NCBI GenBank assembly: GCA_963971285.1
Contig: OZ020248.1
Location: 19,055,873 to 19,119,872, forward strand
Reading direction: 5' to 3'
DNA length: 64,000 nucleotides
Source: Astropecten irregularis
Taxonomy: Eukaryota > Echinodermata > Asteroidea > Paxillosida > Astropectinidae
Part shown: positions 63,886 through 64,000 of the stretch, piece by piece
Numbering within the stretch: the first letter of the stretch is position 1
How the letters are laid out: each line of letters begins with the position of its first letter
Position numbers and translations under genes: made by a program
The notes under the pieces: model-generated
Told to the model about the DNA's origin: nothing
Seen by the model: only the letters and a program-made list of their open reading frames with translations
Databases searched by the model: none

Positions 63886-64000
63886 CAAAAGGAATTGTTA
63901 AAGGTGTAAAGTGGTTCTGGCTGAAGAGATGGAAGTACAGTTATTGAAAGAGTGGTCTTCTCTGGCAAGTGTTAATAGTGTAAATAGTAGCTTGACAAGG
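63886..64000. other. Window end
   Basis: No feature recognised in the last ~115 bases. Confidence 0.5.

Overview
This is a gene-poor, transposon-rich window from a eukaryotic nuclear genome. The protein-coding pieces have GT-AG introns, there is a eukaryotic-type tRNA-Asn gene, and the sequence is full of MITEs, minisatellites and microsatellites. The combination of a THAP/YqaJ (ISL2EU-type) transposon, a PIF/Harbinger transposon with a Myb/SANT partner gene, a RAG1-like relic, Mutator-like and hAT fragments, and frequent TACATGTA and AGGCCTA words suggests a marine invertebrate deuterostome (echinoderm, hemichordate or amphioxus-like). I cannot fix the species, and I see no convincing single-copy host protein gene.

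Layout. 0-2 kb: one copy of a dispersed repeat carrying five to six copies of a ~95-bp unit; the second copy is at 45.5-47.4 kb. 2.4-17 kb: a hierarchical tandem array. A ~5.85-kb block (DUF4806-like exon, basic linker, His-Cys-box endonuclease exon, Mutator-like piece, C-terminal pieces) is duplicated, and inside each block a ~1.82-kb unit is duplicated again. A scrambled older copy lies at 4.2-5.3 kb. 17-30 kb: transposon fragments (hAT with an in-frame 84-bp minisatellite, MULE, Myb/SANT, integrase-associated, MITE) and a zinc-finger/coiled-coil gene with a recent 689-bp tandem duplication. 30-35 kb: almost empty. 35-41.7 kb: an apparently intact ISL2EU-type element with two convergent spliced genes, a THAP-DDE transposase and a SAP-SWIM-YqaJ nuclease. 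42-45 kb: tRNA-Asn, a tRNA-Asn relic and MITEs. 47-56 kb: decayed elements, an 11-copy 83-bp minisatellite, a non-LTR 3' end and a degenerate RAG1-like core fragment. 56.06-62.94 kb: an apparently intact 6.9-kb PIF/Harbinger element with convergent, fully spliceable Myb/SANT and DDE transposase genes, and younger insertions in three of its four introns. 62.9-64 kb: a CxxC zinc-finger ORF related to the one at 27.9 kb.

The two intact elements share an architecture: each has a DDE transposase with a second nucleic-acid-binding protein encoded convergently. In Harbinger elements the Myb-like protein is known to help the transposase reach the nucleus and the DNA ends. In ISL2EU elements the role of the YqaJ-type nuclease is not established. 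The most unusual content is the tandem array of animal His-Cys-box (I-PpoI-type) endonuclease exons beside Mutator-like sequence, and the RAG1-like relic. All family assignments were made by eye from motifs; no database search was run.
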